Positions 10,112-17,933 of a stretch of 64,000 bases of DNA are shown here, piece after piece (the stretch's first letter is position 1; the number at the start of each line of letters is the position of its first letter). The stretch lies in NCBI GenBank assembly GCA_029194535.1, contig JARFXR010000001.1, positions 1,062,721 through 1,126,720 of the forward strand, in the 5' to 3' direction. This stretch comes from Nitrospira sp. (lineage in GTDB: Bacteria; Nitrospirota; Nitrospiria; Nitrospirales; Nitrospiraceae). Under the pieces are notes generated by a model. It made no database searches, was not told the DNA's origin, and saw only the letters and a program-made list of their open reading frames with translations. Position numbers and translations under genes: made by a program.

Positions 10112-11047
10112 GTGCTAAACGATCTCAATCGGTGGCTGCAAGACTCCGTTTTCAAGCCACTGGAAGACAAAAAGATGCCGGTCATGGAGCACCTGGTTGA
10201 GCTCCAAGTCCGGCTCACGCGGGCGGTCCTTGTCACTGCACTGGTGTTCGTCGGCACGTTTTTCTACGCCGACACGCTCGTGAAATGGCTTCGGGTGCCG
10301 CTGCAGAACATGTTCGTTCCCGGGTCGCTCTCCTGGGTGCCCACTGACCTGCCGATGGTGCCGTTCGTCTTTCTGGCGCCGGCCGAGGCTCTGTGGCAGA
10401 ACGTGAAGGTCGCGGGTCTCTTCGCGCTGGTGATCGCGACCCCCTATATCCTGTTCGAGGTTTGGCAGTTCGTCGTGCCGGGGCTCCATGCCCAGGAGCG
10501 GCGCTTTGTGGGGCCGTTTACCGTATTGAGTACGCTGGCCTTCTTTGCCGGGGTCGGATTTTCGTTTTTCTTCGTTCTGCCGTTCGCGCTGAATTTTTTG
10601 GTGTCGTACGGGGTGAACGCGGGGTTCATTCCGCAACTGTCGATCGCCCAGTATGTGGGGTTTGCGCTGTGGTTCTTGATGGTGTTCGGATTGATCTTCG
10701 AGGTGCCGCTGGCGATCACGCTCATGGCCAAGTTGGGGTGGGTGGACGCCCCGTTCCTCAAGCGCTACCGCAAATGGGCGCTGCTGGGCGCCTTCATCGT
10801 GGCGGCCATCTTGACCCCTACGCCCGATCCGTTCAATCAGTGTTTGATGGCGCTCCCGATGTACGTCTTTTACGAAGTCGGGATTGTGAGCGCGGGGTTT
10901 TTCAACAAGAAGAAATCGGCTCCGGCTGAGACGGGGGCGGTATCGGCGCCGGCGGGGTCCGGTCACGGCAAACCGATGGCTCCCGCCATGTCCGGCGCGT
11001 CAGGGGGCGAATACGTCGGGGTTTCATCCGGAAGTAGGCGGCATTGA
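10112..11047 (+). CDS. tatC: TatC, Sec-independent protein translocase subunit
   Basis: TatC is the twin-arginine signal receptor that, with TatA, moves folded cofactor-bearing proteins across the inner membrane. Starts at GTG 10112 after GAGGA. The N-terminal MPVMEHLVELQVRLTRA is the conserved cytoplasmic signal-binding stretch; six hydrophobic helices follow, with the characteristic PFVFLAPAEALW periplasmic loop and a final TPTPDPFNQ turn before the last helix pair. At 311 residues it is longer than usual (about 250), with an Ala/Gly/Pro-rich C-terminal tail. No tatA/B gene lies beside it. Neighbouring molybdenum-cofactor genes fit the known use of Tat by molybdoenzymes. Confidence 0.93.
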   Translation: MLNDLNRWLQDSVFKPLEDKKMPVMEHLVELQVRLTRAVLVTALVFVGTFFYADTLVKWLRVPLQNMFVPGSLSWVPTDLPMVPFVFLAPAEALWQNVKVAGLFALVIATPYILFEVWQFVVPGLHAQERRFVGPFTVLSTLAFFAGVGFSFFFVLPFALNFLVSYGVNAGFIPQLSIAQYVGFALWFLMVFGLIFEVPLAITLMAKLGWVDAPFLKRYRKWALLGAFIVAAILTPTPDPFNQCLMALPMYVFYEVGIVSAGFFNKKKSAPAETGAVSAPAGSGHGKPMAPAMSGASGGEYVGVSSGSRRH

Positions 11048-11080
11048 TACCGGCAACAACGCGAGAGAGGGCGACAGATT

Positions 11081-12034
11081 ATGCCTCGTGAACTGAACAT
11101 CATTCAAACACCCACATCGGGCGGAAGCGATGCCTGTACCTACATGTGGGCCTGTGCGATTTGCGATGAAAACGAGTCCTGCCAGAAGGACAAAGAAGGG
11201 CACAGTCGGTGGCTCGTCGCGAAGCGGATGGAGCGAATCGAATACAAAGTGCTCATCATGAGCAATAAGGGCGGGGTCGGCAAAAGCACCTGTACCACCA
11301 ACCTCGCGGTGAGCCTGGCGCTGAAAGGCTGGCATGTGGGCATCTGCGACATGGATATTCACGGGCCGAACATCCCGAAGATGGTCGGGGCCGAAGGGCA
11401 GAAACTCAAGATCAGCACCTCGGGTGGTATCATTCCGTTTCAAGCCTACAATCTCAAAATCGCTTCGATGTCTTTTCTGCTGCAGAATCCGGACGATCCC
11501 ATCATCTGGCGCGACGCATACAAATACGAATTCATCAATCAGCTGCTCGGCGGGGTGGAGTGGCAGGATTTGAACTTTCTCCTGATCGATCTACCGCCCG
11601 GTACCGGCAACGAATCCGTGACCACGATCGACCTTCTCGGCCAAGTCAGCGGGGCGGTGATTATCACGACTCCGCAGGAAGTGGCGTTGCTGGATTCGCG
11701 CAAGTCCGTCACGTTCTGTAAGGACAGCGAAGTGCCGATCATCGGCATCGTCGAGAACATGAGCGGCCTCGAATGTCCGCACTGCCACAACCATATCGAG
11801 GTTTTTCGGAAGGGCGGAGGTGAGGCCTCGGCCCAGGATATGGGCGTGCCGTTTCTCGGGCGCATTCCACTCGACCCGGACGTGGTCACCCAGTCGGATG
11901 CCGGGGAGCCATTTGCCATGTTCTATTCGGATACCCCGACGGCTGAGGCCTATCACGAAATCGCGAACAAGGTCGAAGCGTTCTGCAAGAAGAGCGGTTC
12001 GCTCGTCAACGTCGCCCCGCGGCATCACCATTGA
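11081..12034 (+). CDS. mrp: Mrp/NBP35-like Fe-S cluster carrier ATPase
   Basis: A 317-residue P-loop NTPase that would carry and hand over 4Fe-4S clusters to apoproteins. The deviant Walker A SNKGGVGKSTCTTNLA begins near residue 61, followed by DMDIHGPNIPKM and LIDLPPGTGNE. CPHC near the C-terminal third is the cluster-bridging CxxC of the family. In addition, an N-terminal 58-residue extension has cysteines spaced C-x5-C-x2-C-x5-C, close to the stable N-terminal cluster site of eukaryotic/archaeal NBP35 (C-x13-C-x2-C-x5-C). A His-rich tail ends the protein. It is 12 bases from moeA and follows tatC, so it may load clusters into molybdoenzymes; that is inference. Confidence 0.9.
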   Translation: MPRELNIIQTPTSGGSDACTYMWACAICDENESCQKDKEGHSRWLVAKRMERIEYKVLIMSNKGGVGKSTCTTNLAVSLALKGWHVGICDMDIHGPNIPKMVGAEGQKLKISTSGGIIPFQAYNLKIASMSFLLQNPDDPIIWRDAYKYEFINQLLGGVEWQDLNFLLIDLPPGTGNESVTTIDLLGQVSGAVIITTPQEVALLDSRKSVTFCKDSEVPIIGIVENMSGLECPHCHNHIEVFRKGGGEASAQDMGVPFLGRIPLDPDVVTQSDAGEPFAMFYSDTPTAEAYHEIANKVEAFCKKSGSLVNVAPRHHH

Positions 12035-12046
12035 CGTGACGCACCC

Positions 12047-13345
12047 ATGAAAGCCACAGATGCCATGCAGGGACTGACGCCGCTCGAAGAAGCCCAAAAG
12101 ATCGTCCTGGACAGCACGCCGGTGCTGGGATTGGAGAAGATTCCGCTGCTGGATACGTTGGGACGCGTGTTGGGCGAAGACATCATCGTCGAGCGCGACA
12201 ATCCGCCGTGGGACAACAGCGCGATGGACGGATTCGCCGTTCGTTGGGACGACATCAAGTGGGAGCATCCGATCGACAAGCCCGTGACGCTGAACGTGAT
12301 TGAAGACGTGCCGGCCGGGAAAATGCCGACGAAGATGGTCGGGCCGGGCCAAGCCATCCGCATTATGACCGGCGCGCCGGTCCCCAAAGGGGCCGACACG
12401 GTGCTGAAGGTGGAGGACACCGAACATACTCCCGATTCCGTCAGGGTCTTCAAACCCGAGCCCAAGGGCTCGAACATCCGTCCGCAAGGGGAGGATGTCA
12501 AGAAAGGCGAGCGGATCATCGCCAAAGGCACCGCCGTGCGGCCCGGCGAAGCGGGTATGCTGGCCATCCTCGCCAAGTCGTTCGTCTTCGTCCATCAACG
12601 GCCCAGGGTGGCGATTCTCTCGACCGGAGACGAGCTGGCCGACCTGGACGAGCGGTACAGCGAAGAGAAGATTATCAATTCCAACAGCTACGGCATTGCC
12701 GCGGCGGTGCAGGACGCCGGAGGCATTCCCTTCCTGCTCGGGATCGCCAAGGACAACCCCGCCGCGCTGAAGGAAAAAATTTCCCACGGGCTGACGGCCG
12801 ATATCCTGGTGCTGTCCGGCGGTGTGTCGATGGGCGACTATGATTTCACCAAAGCCGTGTTCCAGGACCTCGGCGCGGCGATGAATTTCTGGAAGTTGGC
12901 GATCAAGCCGGGGCAGCCGTTGGCCTTCGGAAAGATTCAGGGTAAGCTCGCGTTTGGGCTGCCGGGGAATCCGGTGTCTTCCATGGTCACGTTCGAGCAA
13001 CTGGTCCGCCCGGCGATGCTCAAAATGGGCGGCCATCGAAGCTACGGACGTCCCATGGTGCGGGCCTTGTTCCAAGAGAAGTTCTCCAAACGAACGGATC
13101 GACGTCATTTCCTCAGAGGGATGCTGACGAATGAGGACGGCGTTTTCAAGGTCTGGACGACGGGAGACCAGGGATCCGGCATTCTGACCTCCATGGTCAA
13201 GGCCAATTGCCTGATCGACGTTCCGATGGATGTGGAGCGACTCAATCCGGGAGATCCCGTATCCGTGCAACTGCTGAGCGATCAAGGTTGGGCCGGTCAT
13301 GCCGTGTACGCGTCCGGCGGTCCTCACCGGCAGTCCTGTTGCTGA
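12047..13345 (+). CDS. moeA: MoeA molybdopterin molybdenumtransferase
   Basis: A 432-residue cytoplasmic enzyme that inserts molybdate into adenylylated molybdopterin, the last step in making active Moco. Domain order is the usual one: DNSAMDGFAV near residue 60, RIMTGAPVPKGADTV near 105, the IRPQGEDV region, then the MoaB/Mog-like domain with LSTGDEL, NSNSYG, GGVSMGDYD and the AFGLPGNPVSS signature, and a C-terminal beta domain. A short Cys-Cys end is unusual but unremarkable. It sits in one transcription direction with mrp (12-bp gap) and mobB (14-bp gap), forming a Moco and Fe-S maturation operon. Confidence 0.95.
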   Translation: MKATDAMQGLTPLEEAQKIVLDSTPVLGLEKIPLLDTLGRVLGEDIIVERDNPPWDNSAMDGFAVRWDDIKWEHPIDKPVTLNVIEDVPAGKMPTKMVGPGQAIRIMTGAPVPKGADTVLKVEDTEHTPDSVRVFKPEPKGSNIRPQGEDVKKGERIIAKGTAVRPGEAGMLAILAKSFVFVHQRPRVAILSTGDELADLDERYSEEKIINSNSYGIAAAVQDAGGIPFLLGIAKDNPAALKEKISHGLTADILVLSGGVSMGDYDFTKAVFQDLGAAMNFWKLAIKPGQPLAFGKIQGKLAFGLPGNPVSSMVTFEQLVRPAMLKMGGHRSYGRPMVRALFQEKFSKRTDRRHFLRGMLTNEDGVFKVWTTGDQGSGILTSMVKANCLIDVPMDVERLNPGDPVSVQLLSDQGWAGHAVYASGGPHRQSCC

Positions 13346-13359
13346 GAGGATTTTCCACC

Positions 13360-13884
13360 ATGGCCGCGCCTATCGTATGTTTCGTCGGAAAATCGAACAG
13401 CGGCAAGACCACGTTCATCGAGCGGATCATCCCCGAACTGGTCCGGGCCGGGTACAAGATCGCGACAGTCAAGCATGCAGGCCATGGGTTCGATCTCGAC
13501 ACGGAAGGGAAAGACAGCTGGAGACACAAACAGGCCGGGGCCAGCAGCGTCATCATCTTGTCGAAAGGGAGTATGGCAATGTTTGCCGATGTCTCCGATC
13601 AATTGACGGTCGAGGACGTGCGTGGGCGGTTCCTGAACGAGTCCTACGATCTCGTCCTTGCCGAGGGATGGAAGCACGAGGGGCATCCGAAAATCGTGAT
13701 CGTCCGCGAGCAAATCGGAGAGATACCCATTTCGCAGGAGGGCCTGCTCGCCGTCGTCTCCGACAAGCCTGTTGATGTGGGTGTCCCCACCTTTGATCTC
13801 AACGACATCTCCGGAGTGGCTGCGCTCATCATAAAGCGGTTCCCTTTGCGGCGACCACGCACGGCGCATGAGCTGGAGGCCTAA
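13360..13884 (+). CDS. mobB: MobB, molybdopterin-guanine dinucleotide accessory GTPase
   Basis: 174 residues from ATG 13360, chosen over upstream in-frame starts because GAGAGGA lies just before it and the family begins with this beta strand. VCFVGKSNSGKTTFIERI is the Walker A loop; TVKHAGHGFDLD and DSWRHKQAGA are the conserved MobB segments that follow; LVLAEGWKHEGHPKI is the later strand. MobB binds GTP and helps MobA turn Mo-molybdopterin into the guanine dinucleotide form used by DMSO-reductase-family enzymes. mobA itself is 40 kb away at 54002. The 3' end overlaps the hexaheme cytochrome gene by 17 bases. Confidence 0.93.
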   Translation: MAAPIVCFVGKSNSGKTTFIERIIPELVRAGYKIATVKHAGHGFDLDTEGKDSWRHKQAGASSVIILSKGSMAMFADVSDQLTVEDVRGRFLNESYDLVLAEGWKHEGHPKIVIVREQIGEIPISQEGLLAVVSDKPVDVGVPTFDLNDISGVAALIIKRFPLRRPRTAHELEA

Positions 13885-14575
13885 GCCGGTCATCATATTG
13901 GCACTTGTCGTCGGTGCCTTGGCGCTGGGCGGAGTGGCCGTTCCCCTGACCAACCATCCGAAATTTTGCGCAAGTTGCCACAACATCGCGCCGTCGTACG
14001 ACAGTTGGGTGGCATCATCCCATAGGGAGGTCACCTGCGTGGCCTGTCATGTGCGGCCTGGGATAGAAGGCTGGATGCACGACAAGGCCTGGGCGGGAAC
14101 GAAGGATCTATTCATTTCTGCGTTCGGTACGCCGACCGATTCCCACAATCTGAAGGCCTCGGTCGATTCCGATGTGTGTCTGGGGTGCCATCGCAACATT
14201 CTCCGGGTATCGGAGGTGGCGCCTCGGGATCTGCCCCCGCCGGTCCAGGACGTCGGGTTGGTCATGAATCATCGGAAGCATATGGAGGCGTTCCGGATCC
14301 AGGGCCGAGGAGAAGGCTGTACCACTTGCCACTCGGGGATCGTCCACGAACGGCCGATCAAAGGGTACCCGATTGTGGTTCCTCGCGGTCACGTGTCGGC
14401 CGACAGTCAGCCCTGGCTTCCGGACCATCCGGAAGGGTCGTATCTCCGAGCACGGGCGCTCAAGGACTGTTTCCGATGTCACGACGGCAAAGCCGATCAT
14501 CAGGGCAAGGTGCTGGATCGAAAGTGCGAGACATGTCACTTACCGGACAAGCTCAAGACCTTCCTCTCATTTTAG
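13868..14575 (+). CDS. membrane-anchored hexaheme c-type cytochrome (NapC/NirT-like N-terminus)
   Basis: 235 residues with one N-terminal membrane helix (about 7-27) and six CxxCH sites in order: CASCH, CVACH, CLGCH, CTTCH, CFRCH and CETCH. The first part, NHPKFCASCHNIAPSYDSW and then SSHREVTCVACH, is typical of NapC/NirT/NrfH-type quinol-linked cytochromes, in which the helix anchors a periplasmic heme wire. The protein would pass electrons between the quinone pool and periplasmic partners. It overlaps mobB and is followed 16 bases later by ABC transporter genes rather than by a reductase, so no partner enzyme can be assigned from context. Six sites rather than the common four or five point to a distinct subgroup. 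Confidence 0.85.
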   Translation: MSWRPKPVIILALVVGALALGGVAVPLTNHPKFCASCHNIAPSYDSWVASSHREVTCVACHVRPGIEGWMHDKAWAGTKDLFISAFGTPTDSHNLKASVDSDVCLGCHRNILRVSEVAPRDLPPPVQDVGLVMNHRKHMEAFRIQGRGEGCTTCHSGIVHERPIKGYPIVVPRGHVSADSQPWLPDHPEGSYLRARALKDCFRCHDGKADHQGKVLDRKCETCHLPDKLKTFLSF

Positions 14576-14591
14576 ACGGATTCGTCAGCGC

Positions 14592-15326
14592 ATGATGATC
14601 CCGCCGGTTCTGAGCGTCACCAGGCTCCGAAAGCAATTCGGTGAGTTCACCGCCGTGCAGGACATCTCTTTCAGCATGAGGCCGGGTGAAATCCTGGGCC
14701 TGCTCGGTCCGAACGGCGCGGGGAAAACCACTACGATGCAGATGTTGCTGGGGCTGATCACACCGACGGCCGGCTTCATCCACATGTTCGGCATGGAATT
14801 GGCGTCCCATCGCGAACAGATCCTCCAGCAGGTCAACTTCTCCTCCACCTATATTTCCATGCCGCTGGCCCTGACGGTTGAGGAGAATCTGTGGGTCGTG
14901 GCCAGACTCTACGGCCTCACCGACATCGAACGGCGGGTGGACGACGTCGTGAAGAAATTCGAGATGGAAGACATTCGCCGGAAAGTGACGCGGAAGCTCT
15001 CGTCCGGACAGATGACCAGGTTGACCTTGGCCAAAGCGTTCCTGACCGAGCCGAAAATACTGTTTCTGGATGAACCTACGGCCAGCCTCGATCCCGACAT
15101 CGCCCACAAGATCCGCGCGCTATTGAAGGAAGAGCGCCGATCATCCGGTCTCAGCATCCTGTATACATCGCACAATATGCGTGAGATGGAGCACATGTCC
15201 GACCGGATTATTTTTCTGCAGCGAGGAAAGATCGTCGCGGAAGGGACGGCTCAGGAAATCGTGGCGCGGTTCGGCGAAGCCGATCTCGAGGAAGTCTTTC
15301 TGAAGATTGCGCGCGAGTCGCGCTGA
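14592..15326 (+). CDS. ABC-2 type exporter, ATP-binding subunit
   Basis: 244 residues from ATG 14592 (the open frame extends upstream but runs inside the cytochrome gene). Walker A GPNGAGKTTT, Q-loop region, signature LSSGQMTRLTLAKAF (a variant of LSGGQ), Walker B ILFLDEPTASLDP and the switch His in TSHNM are all present. Together with the permease at 15758 it forms an exporter of the CcmA/NatA/DrrA class. The substrate is not visible; exporters of this class next to c-type cytochrome genes can serve heme handling or polysaccharide/lipid export, but nothing here decides it. Confidence 0.9.
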   Translation: MMIPPVLSVTRLRKQFGEFTAVQDISFSMRPGEILGLLGPNGAGKTTTMQMLLGLITPTAGFIHMFGMELASHREQILQQVNFSSTYISMPLALTVEENLWVVARLYGLTDIERRVDDVVKKFEMEDIRRKVTRKLSSGQMTRLTLAKAFLTEPKILFLDEPTASLDPDIAHKIRALLKEERRSSGLSILYTSHNMREMEHMSDRIIFLQRGKIVAEGTAQEIVARFGEADLEEVFLKIARESR

Positions 15327-15344
15327 ATCAGCGAGGGGAGCGAG

Positions 15345-15761
15345 GTGGTGGACGCAGTCCTAGATTTCGCCGTCGGCACGATGGTCGGAGGGCTCGGGTT
15401 AAGTTTGTGTTGGGGGCTCTTCTGGTTGGTCATCGGATTGATCGGCCTGACGCGCGGGACCTGTACCTGGCGTGTCGTCGCCAATAGTGCCCTTGTGGTT
15501 GGGCTGCCGTTGCTGTTGGGCGCAGGTCTGTTGTGGAGCAGAGGAGGCGTCAAAGAAACTCAGACATTCGCTCCGGGGCTGCTGGCCATGCCGCTGCTCG
15601 TCATTGGGCTTGGGCTTCGCAAGGCTCCGGACGGTCAGCGTGCCGGGACTCATATGCTCGCCGGCATGCGCCATCTCATGGAAGAACTGCTGGCGGAACA
15701 TCGGGACTGCGGTGGGTGCGGTCATGAGCATGAACCGGGCGATGCCGGAGGGTGCGGATGA
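15345..15761 (+). CDS. small membrane protein with Cys/His-rich tail
   Basis: 138 residues from GTG 15345 (or the adjacent GTG), preceded by GAGGGGAG. Three hydrophobic helices are seen (about 8-35, 45-65 and 72-92), ending in a cytoplasmic or periplasmic tail HRDCGGCGHEHEPGDAGGCG that could bind a metal ion through three Cys and two or three His. I do not recognise the family. It lies between the ATPase and permease genes and its stop codon overlaps the permease start (ATGA), so it is very probably an accessory part of this exporter; the tail suggests metal sensing or metal-linked cargo, which is inference. Confidence 0.65.
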   Translation: MVDAVLDFAVGTMVGGLGLSLCWGLFWLVIGLIGLTRGTCTWRVVANSALVVGLPLLLGAGLLWSRGGVKETQTFAPGLLAMPLLVIGLGLRKAPDGQRAGTHMLAGMRHLMEELLAEHRDCGGCGHEHEPGDAGGCG

Positions 15762-16552
15762 TGAAACTCCATCGGATCGGCGCCTTGGTGTCGCGCCACC
15801 TGTATCTGTACCGACGAAGCTTACCCCGCATCATGGAGATTTTTTATTGGCCGTTCCTGGATTTGGTGATCTGGGGGTTCATCACGCTATATTTGGCAAA
15901 ATACCAACCTCAAGTGCCTGGCTTCGTGACGTTTTTCCTCGGCGCGCTGATTCTCTGGGACATGCTGTTCCGGTCACAACAGGGGATCACCATTTCGTTT
16001 CTGGAGGAACTCTGGGCTCGGAATCTCATGAATCTCTTTGCGAGCCCCCTGACGCCAGCGGAGTTTCTGGCGGCGACGATCGCGATGAGCATCTTCAAGG
16101 TCACCTGCGTGTCCATCGTCATGGGCATCTGCGCCTGGCTGTTTTACGACTACAACGTCATGGTCATAGGGCTGTGGCTCTTCCCGTTTGTCGTCAACCT
16201 GGTCGTGACCGGATGGAGCATCGGAGTCTTCACGACTTCATTGATCATGCGATTCGGGCAGGAGGCGGAGGTGCTCGCCTGGAGTATGGTCTTTCTCTTC
16301 CAGCCGATTTCTTGCGTCTTCTACCCGCTCGACGTGCTGCCGGCCTGGCTCAAGGCCGTAGCCTGGGTCAATCCGGCGGCCCACGTGTTCGAAGGCATGC
16401 GAGCGGTATTGAGCGGTTCAGGCTCTCCGCTGGCCAACTTGATCTGGGCCTGTGGTCTCAATGCGGGCATGCTCGCGGGCATGATCATCCTATTTTACAG
16501 GACCTTTGCCTATTGTAAGGTTCAAGGCTCTTTGGTCCGGATAGGGGAGTAG
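15758..16552 (+). CDS. ABC-2 type exporter, permease subunit
   Basis: 264 residues from ATG 15758, which overlaps the stop of the preceding gene; a GTG six bases upstream is in frame. Six hydrophobic helices with the ABC-2 signature near the end (QPISCVFYPLDVLPAWL, then NPAAHVFEGMR). It would form the membrane channel driven by the ATPase at 14592. Gene order ATPase, small Cys/His protein, permease is unusual and marks this as a three-part exporter. The following 295 bases to the RRM gene hold no clear gene. Confidence 0.88.
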   Translation: MMKLHRIGALVSRHLYLYRRSLPRIMEIFYWPFLDLVIWGFITLYLAKYQPQVPGFVTFFLGALILWDMLFRSQQGITISFLEELWARNLMNLFASPLTPAEFLAATIAMSIFKVTCVSIVMGICAWLFYDYNVMVIGLWLFPFVVNLVVTGWSIGVFTTSLIMRFGQEAEVLAWSMVFLFQPISCVFYPLDVLPAWLKAVAWVNPAAHVFEGMRAVLSGSGSPLANLIWACGLNAGMLAGMIILFYRTFAYCKVQGSLVRIGE

Positions 16553-16847
16553 TCCCCTGGGGATGGCCGATTTGTTCCCACGGTCCCGGCTACTGCGGGG
16601 GAGGTCTGGATCGGTCCTTGGTTGTAATCCACCAGACCCTGTGCTAGGGTTGCCCCCACTTCATTCGTACGGGTCTCGCGGTGAAGGGGGTTCAATAGAA
16701 GGAGACCCGCCACTTTGATGTTGCCTTGCCCGGGAATTTCGTCGGAAGTCAGACCCAAGTCGCCACAATCTTCGCGCCTTCGGCCCGCTCCTTCCCCGTT
16801 GCTCGTGTTCAAGACAATGTCATCATTTTCATAAGGAGGAACCCCAC

Positions 16848-17180
16848 ATGGGTTCGAAGATTTACGTCGGTGGGTTGCCCTATTCGGCAACCGAGCAGCA
16901 GTTGAGCGATCTGTTCGCGGTGCACGGTGGCGTGGCCTCGGCACGGATCATTACGGACAAGTTCACGGGACAGTCCCGCGGGTTCGGGTTTGTCGAGATG
17001 TCCTCGGATTCGGAAGCCCAGGCCGCGATCACTGCGCTCAACGGATCAGAAATGGGAGGCCGGACCCTGACGGTGAATGAAGCGCGTCCTCAAGAGCCTC
17101 GTGCCGGCGGAGGTGGAGGAGGTCGTGGTGGGTTCGGAGGCGGCCGGAGCGGTGGCGGTGGAAAGCGCGATCGCTGGTAA
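16848..17180 (+). CDS. RRM-domain, glycine-rich RNA-binding protein
   Basis: A 110-residue single RRM protein of the bacterial cold-inducible type. RNP2 is IYVGGLPYSA at residues 4-13 and RNP1 is RGFGFVEM near residue 44; the C-terminal tail is Gly/Arg-rich (RAGGGGGGRGG and onward). Such proteins bind single-stranded RNA and act as RNA chaperones in cold or stress. ATG follows a strong AAGGAGGA site. The ~295-base leader region before it is the kind of long 5' region often used for post-transcriptional cold control in this family, but no specific element was recognised. A strong hairpin follows the gene, so it is a single-gene unit. Confidence 0.92.
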   Translation: MGSKIYVGGLPYSATEQQLSDLFAVHGGVASARIITDKFTGQSRGFGFVEMSSDSEAQAAITALNGSEMGGRTLTVNEARPQEPRAGGGGGGRGGFGGGRSGGGGKRDRW

Positions 17181-17210
17181 GCGATAAGACCGATCGTACG
17201 TGTCGATGAG

Positions 17211-17250
17211 AAGGGGGCTGCTGTCGTTTGACGGCAGCCCCCTTCTTGCT
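17211..17250 (+). terminator. strong hairpin terminator after the RRM gene
   Basis: A 15-bp stem (17211-17225 with 17230-17244, one G-U pair) with loop GTTT, followed by a T-rich CTTGCTTG stretch. Located 30 bases after the stop codon. Confidence 0.8.
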
Positions 17251-17345
17251 TGTCCGGTTAGACGATCGCCCGCCTCCCCGGCAACTCCGGCTTGAATCGA
17301 TGGTCCGTCGACCGCTACCGACTCAGTGATGGGTCCGTCGCCTGA

Positions 17346-17846
17346 TCAGTCGAACCATTCGTCCGCTTCTTTGGCCTTGTCCTGATTCTCGTGCAACAGC
17401 GATTCCCTGGTCGGCGGTGCTTCCAACAGGGTGCGGCGGACCAGATCGACCATCTCGAGATTGTCGAAAGGTTTGGAAATGAAGGGCAAGGAGCCTTTCC
17501 TGATGCCGTAACCGGTCAGGTCCTTTTCGATGTTCCCCGACATCAGGACAATACGGAGATTGTCACGCATGCTGAGGGCGCGTACGGCGAGTTCATGGCC
17601 GTGAACATGAGGAAACTCATTGGCTCCCGACGCAAATGAGAACTCCGGAGGCGGAAGCACCAGATCGGTCACCAGGATGTCGATGGTACCGGGATGGTGT
17701 TTGCAGATTTTCAACGCTTCCGAGCTTCCTGCGGCCGGCAGGACGGATAATCCTGCCTGTTCCAAGAGTGTACGGCACAGGGTGAGGACGCCGGGGTCAT
17801 CGTCAACGACGAGCGCGGTCTGTCTCTTGGCATCGAAGGTGGGCAT
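17346..17846 (-). CDS. stand-alone response-regulator receiver protein
   Basis: 166 residues, one receiver (CheY-like) domain: acidic pair in LVVDDDPGV, phosphoacceptor Asp in IDILVTDLVLP, Ser/Thr in IVLMSGN, and Lys in PFISKPFDN. Between the phosphorylation site and the next helix there is an insert of about 18 residues (PPPEFSFASGANEFPHVHG) not usual in the fold. No output domain follows; the last 25 residues are charged and probably flexible. No kinase lies nearby, so its partner is unknown. It could act by binding a target protein, or as a phosphate relay. Confidence 0.85.
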   Translation of the reverse strand: MPTFDAKRQTALVVDDDPGVLTLCRTLLEQAGLSVLPAAGSSEALKICKHHPGTIDILVTDLVLPPPEFSFASGANEFPHVHGHELAVRALSMRDNLRIVLMSGNIEKDLTGYGIRKGSLPFISKPFDNLEMVDLVRRTLLEAPPTRESLLHENQDKAKEADEWFD

Positions 17847-17933
17847 GGTGAACTCCCTGGTCTGACCCGCTGCGGCTGTACGGCTCAGGATAGCCCAGAG
17901 AATGTGGAAACCCTACGAAAAGAGGATTTGGAG

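Noticed and set aside
11591-13327. A 578-codon open frame on the minus strand opposite mrp and moeA
   Set aside because: It lies fully antisense to two well-recognised genes; its product is rich in His, Arg and Gly and reads like no family. Long antisense frames are common in GC-rich coding DNA.
16522-16944. A 140-codon minus-strand frame running from inside the RRM gene through the gap before it
   Set aside because: It overlaps the RRM gene start antisense, has no ribosome site, and matches no family that I know.
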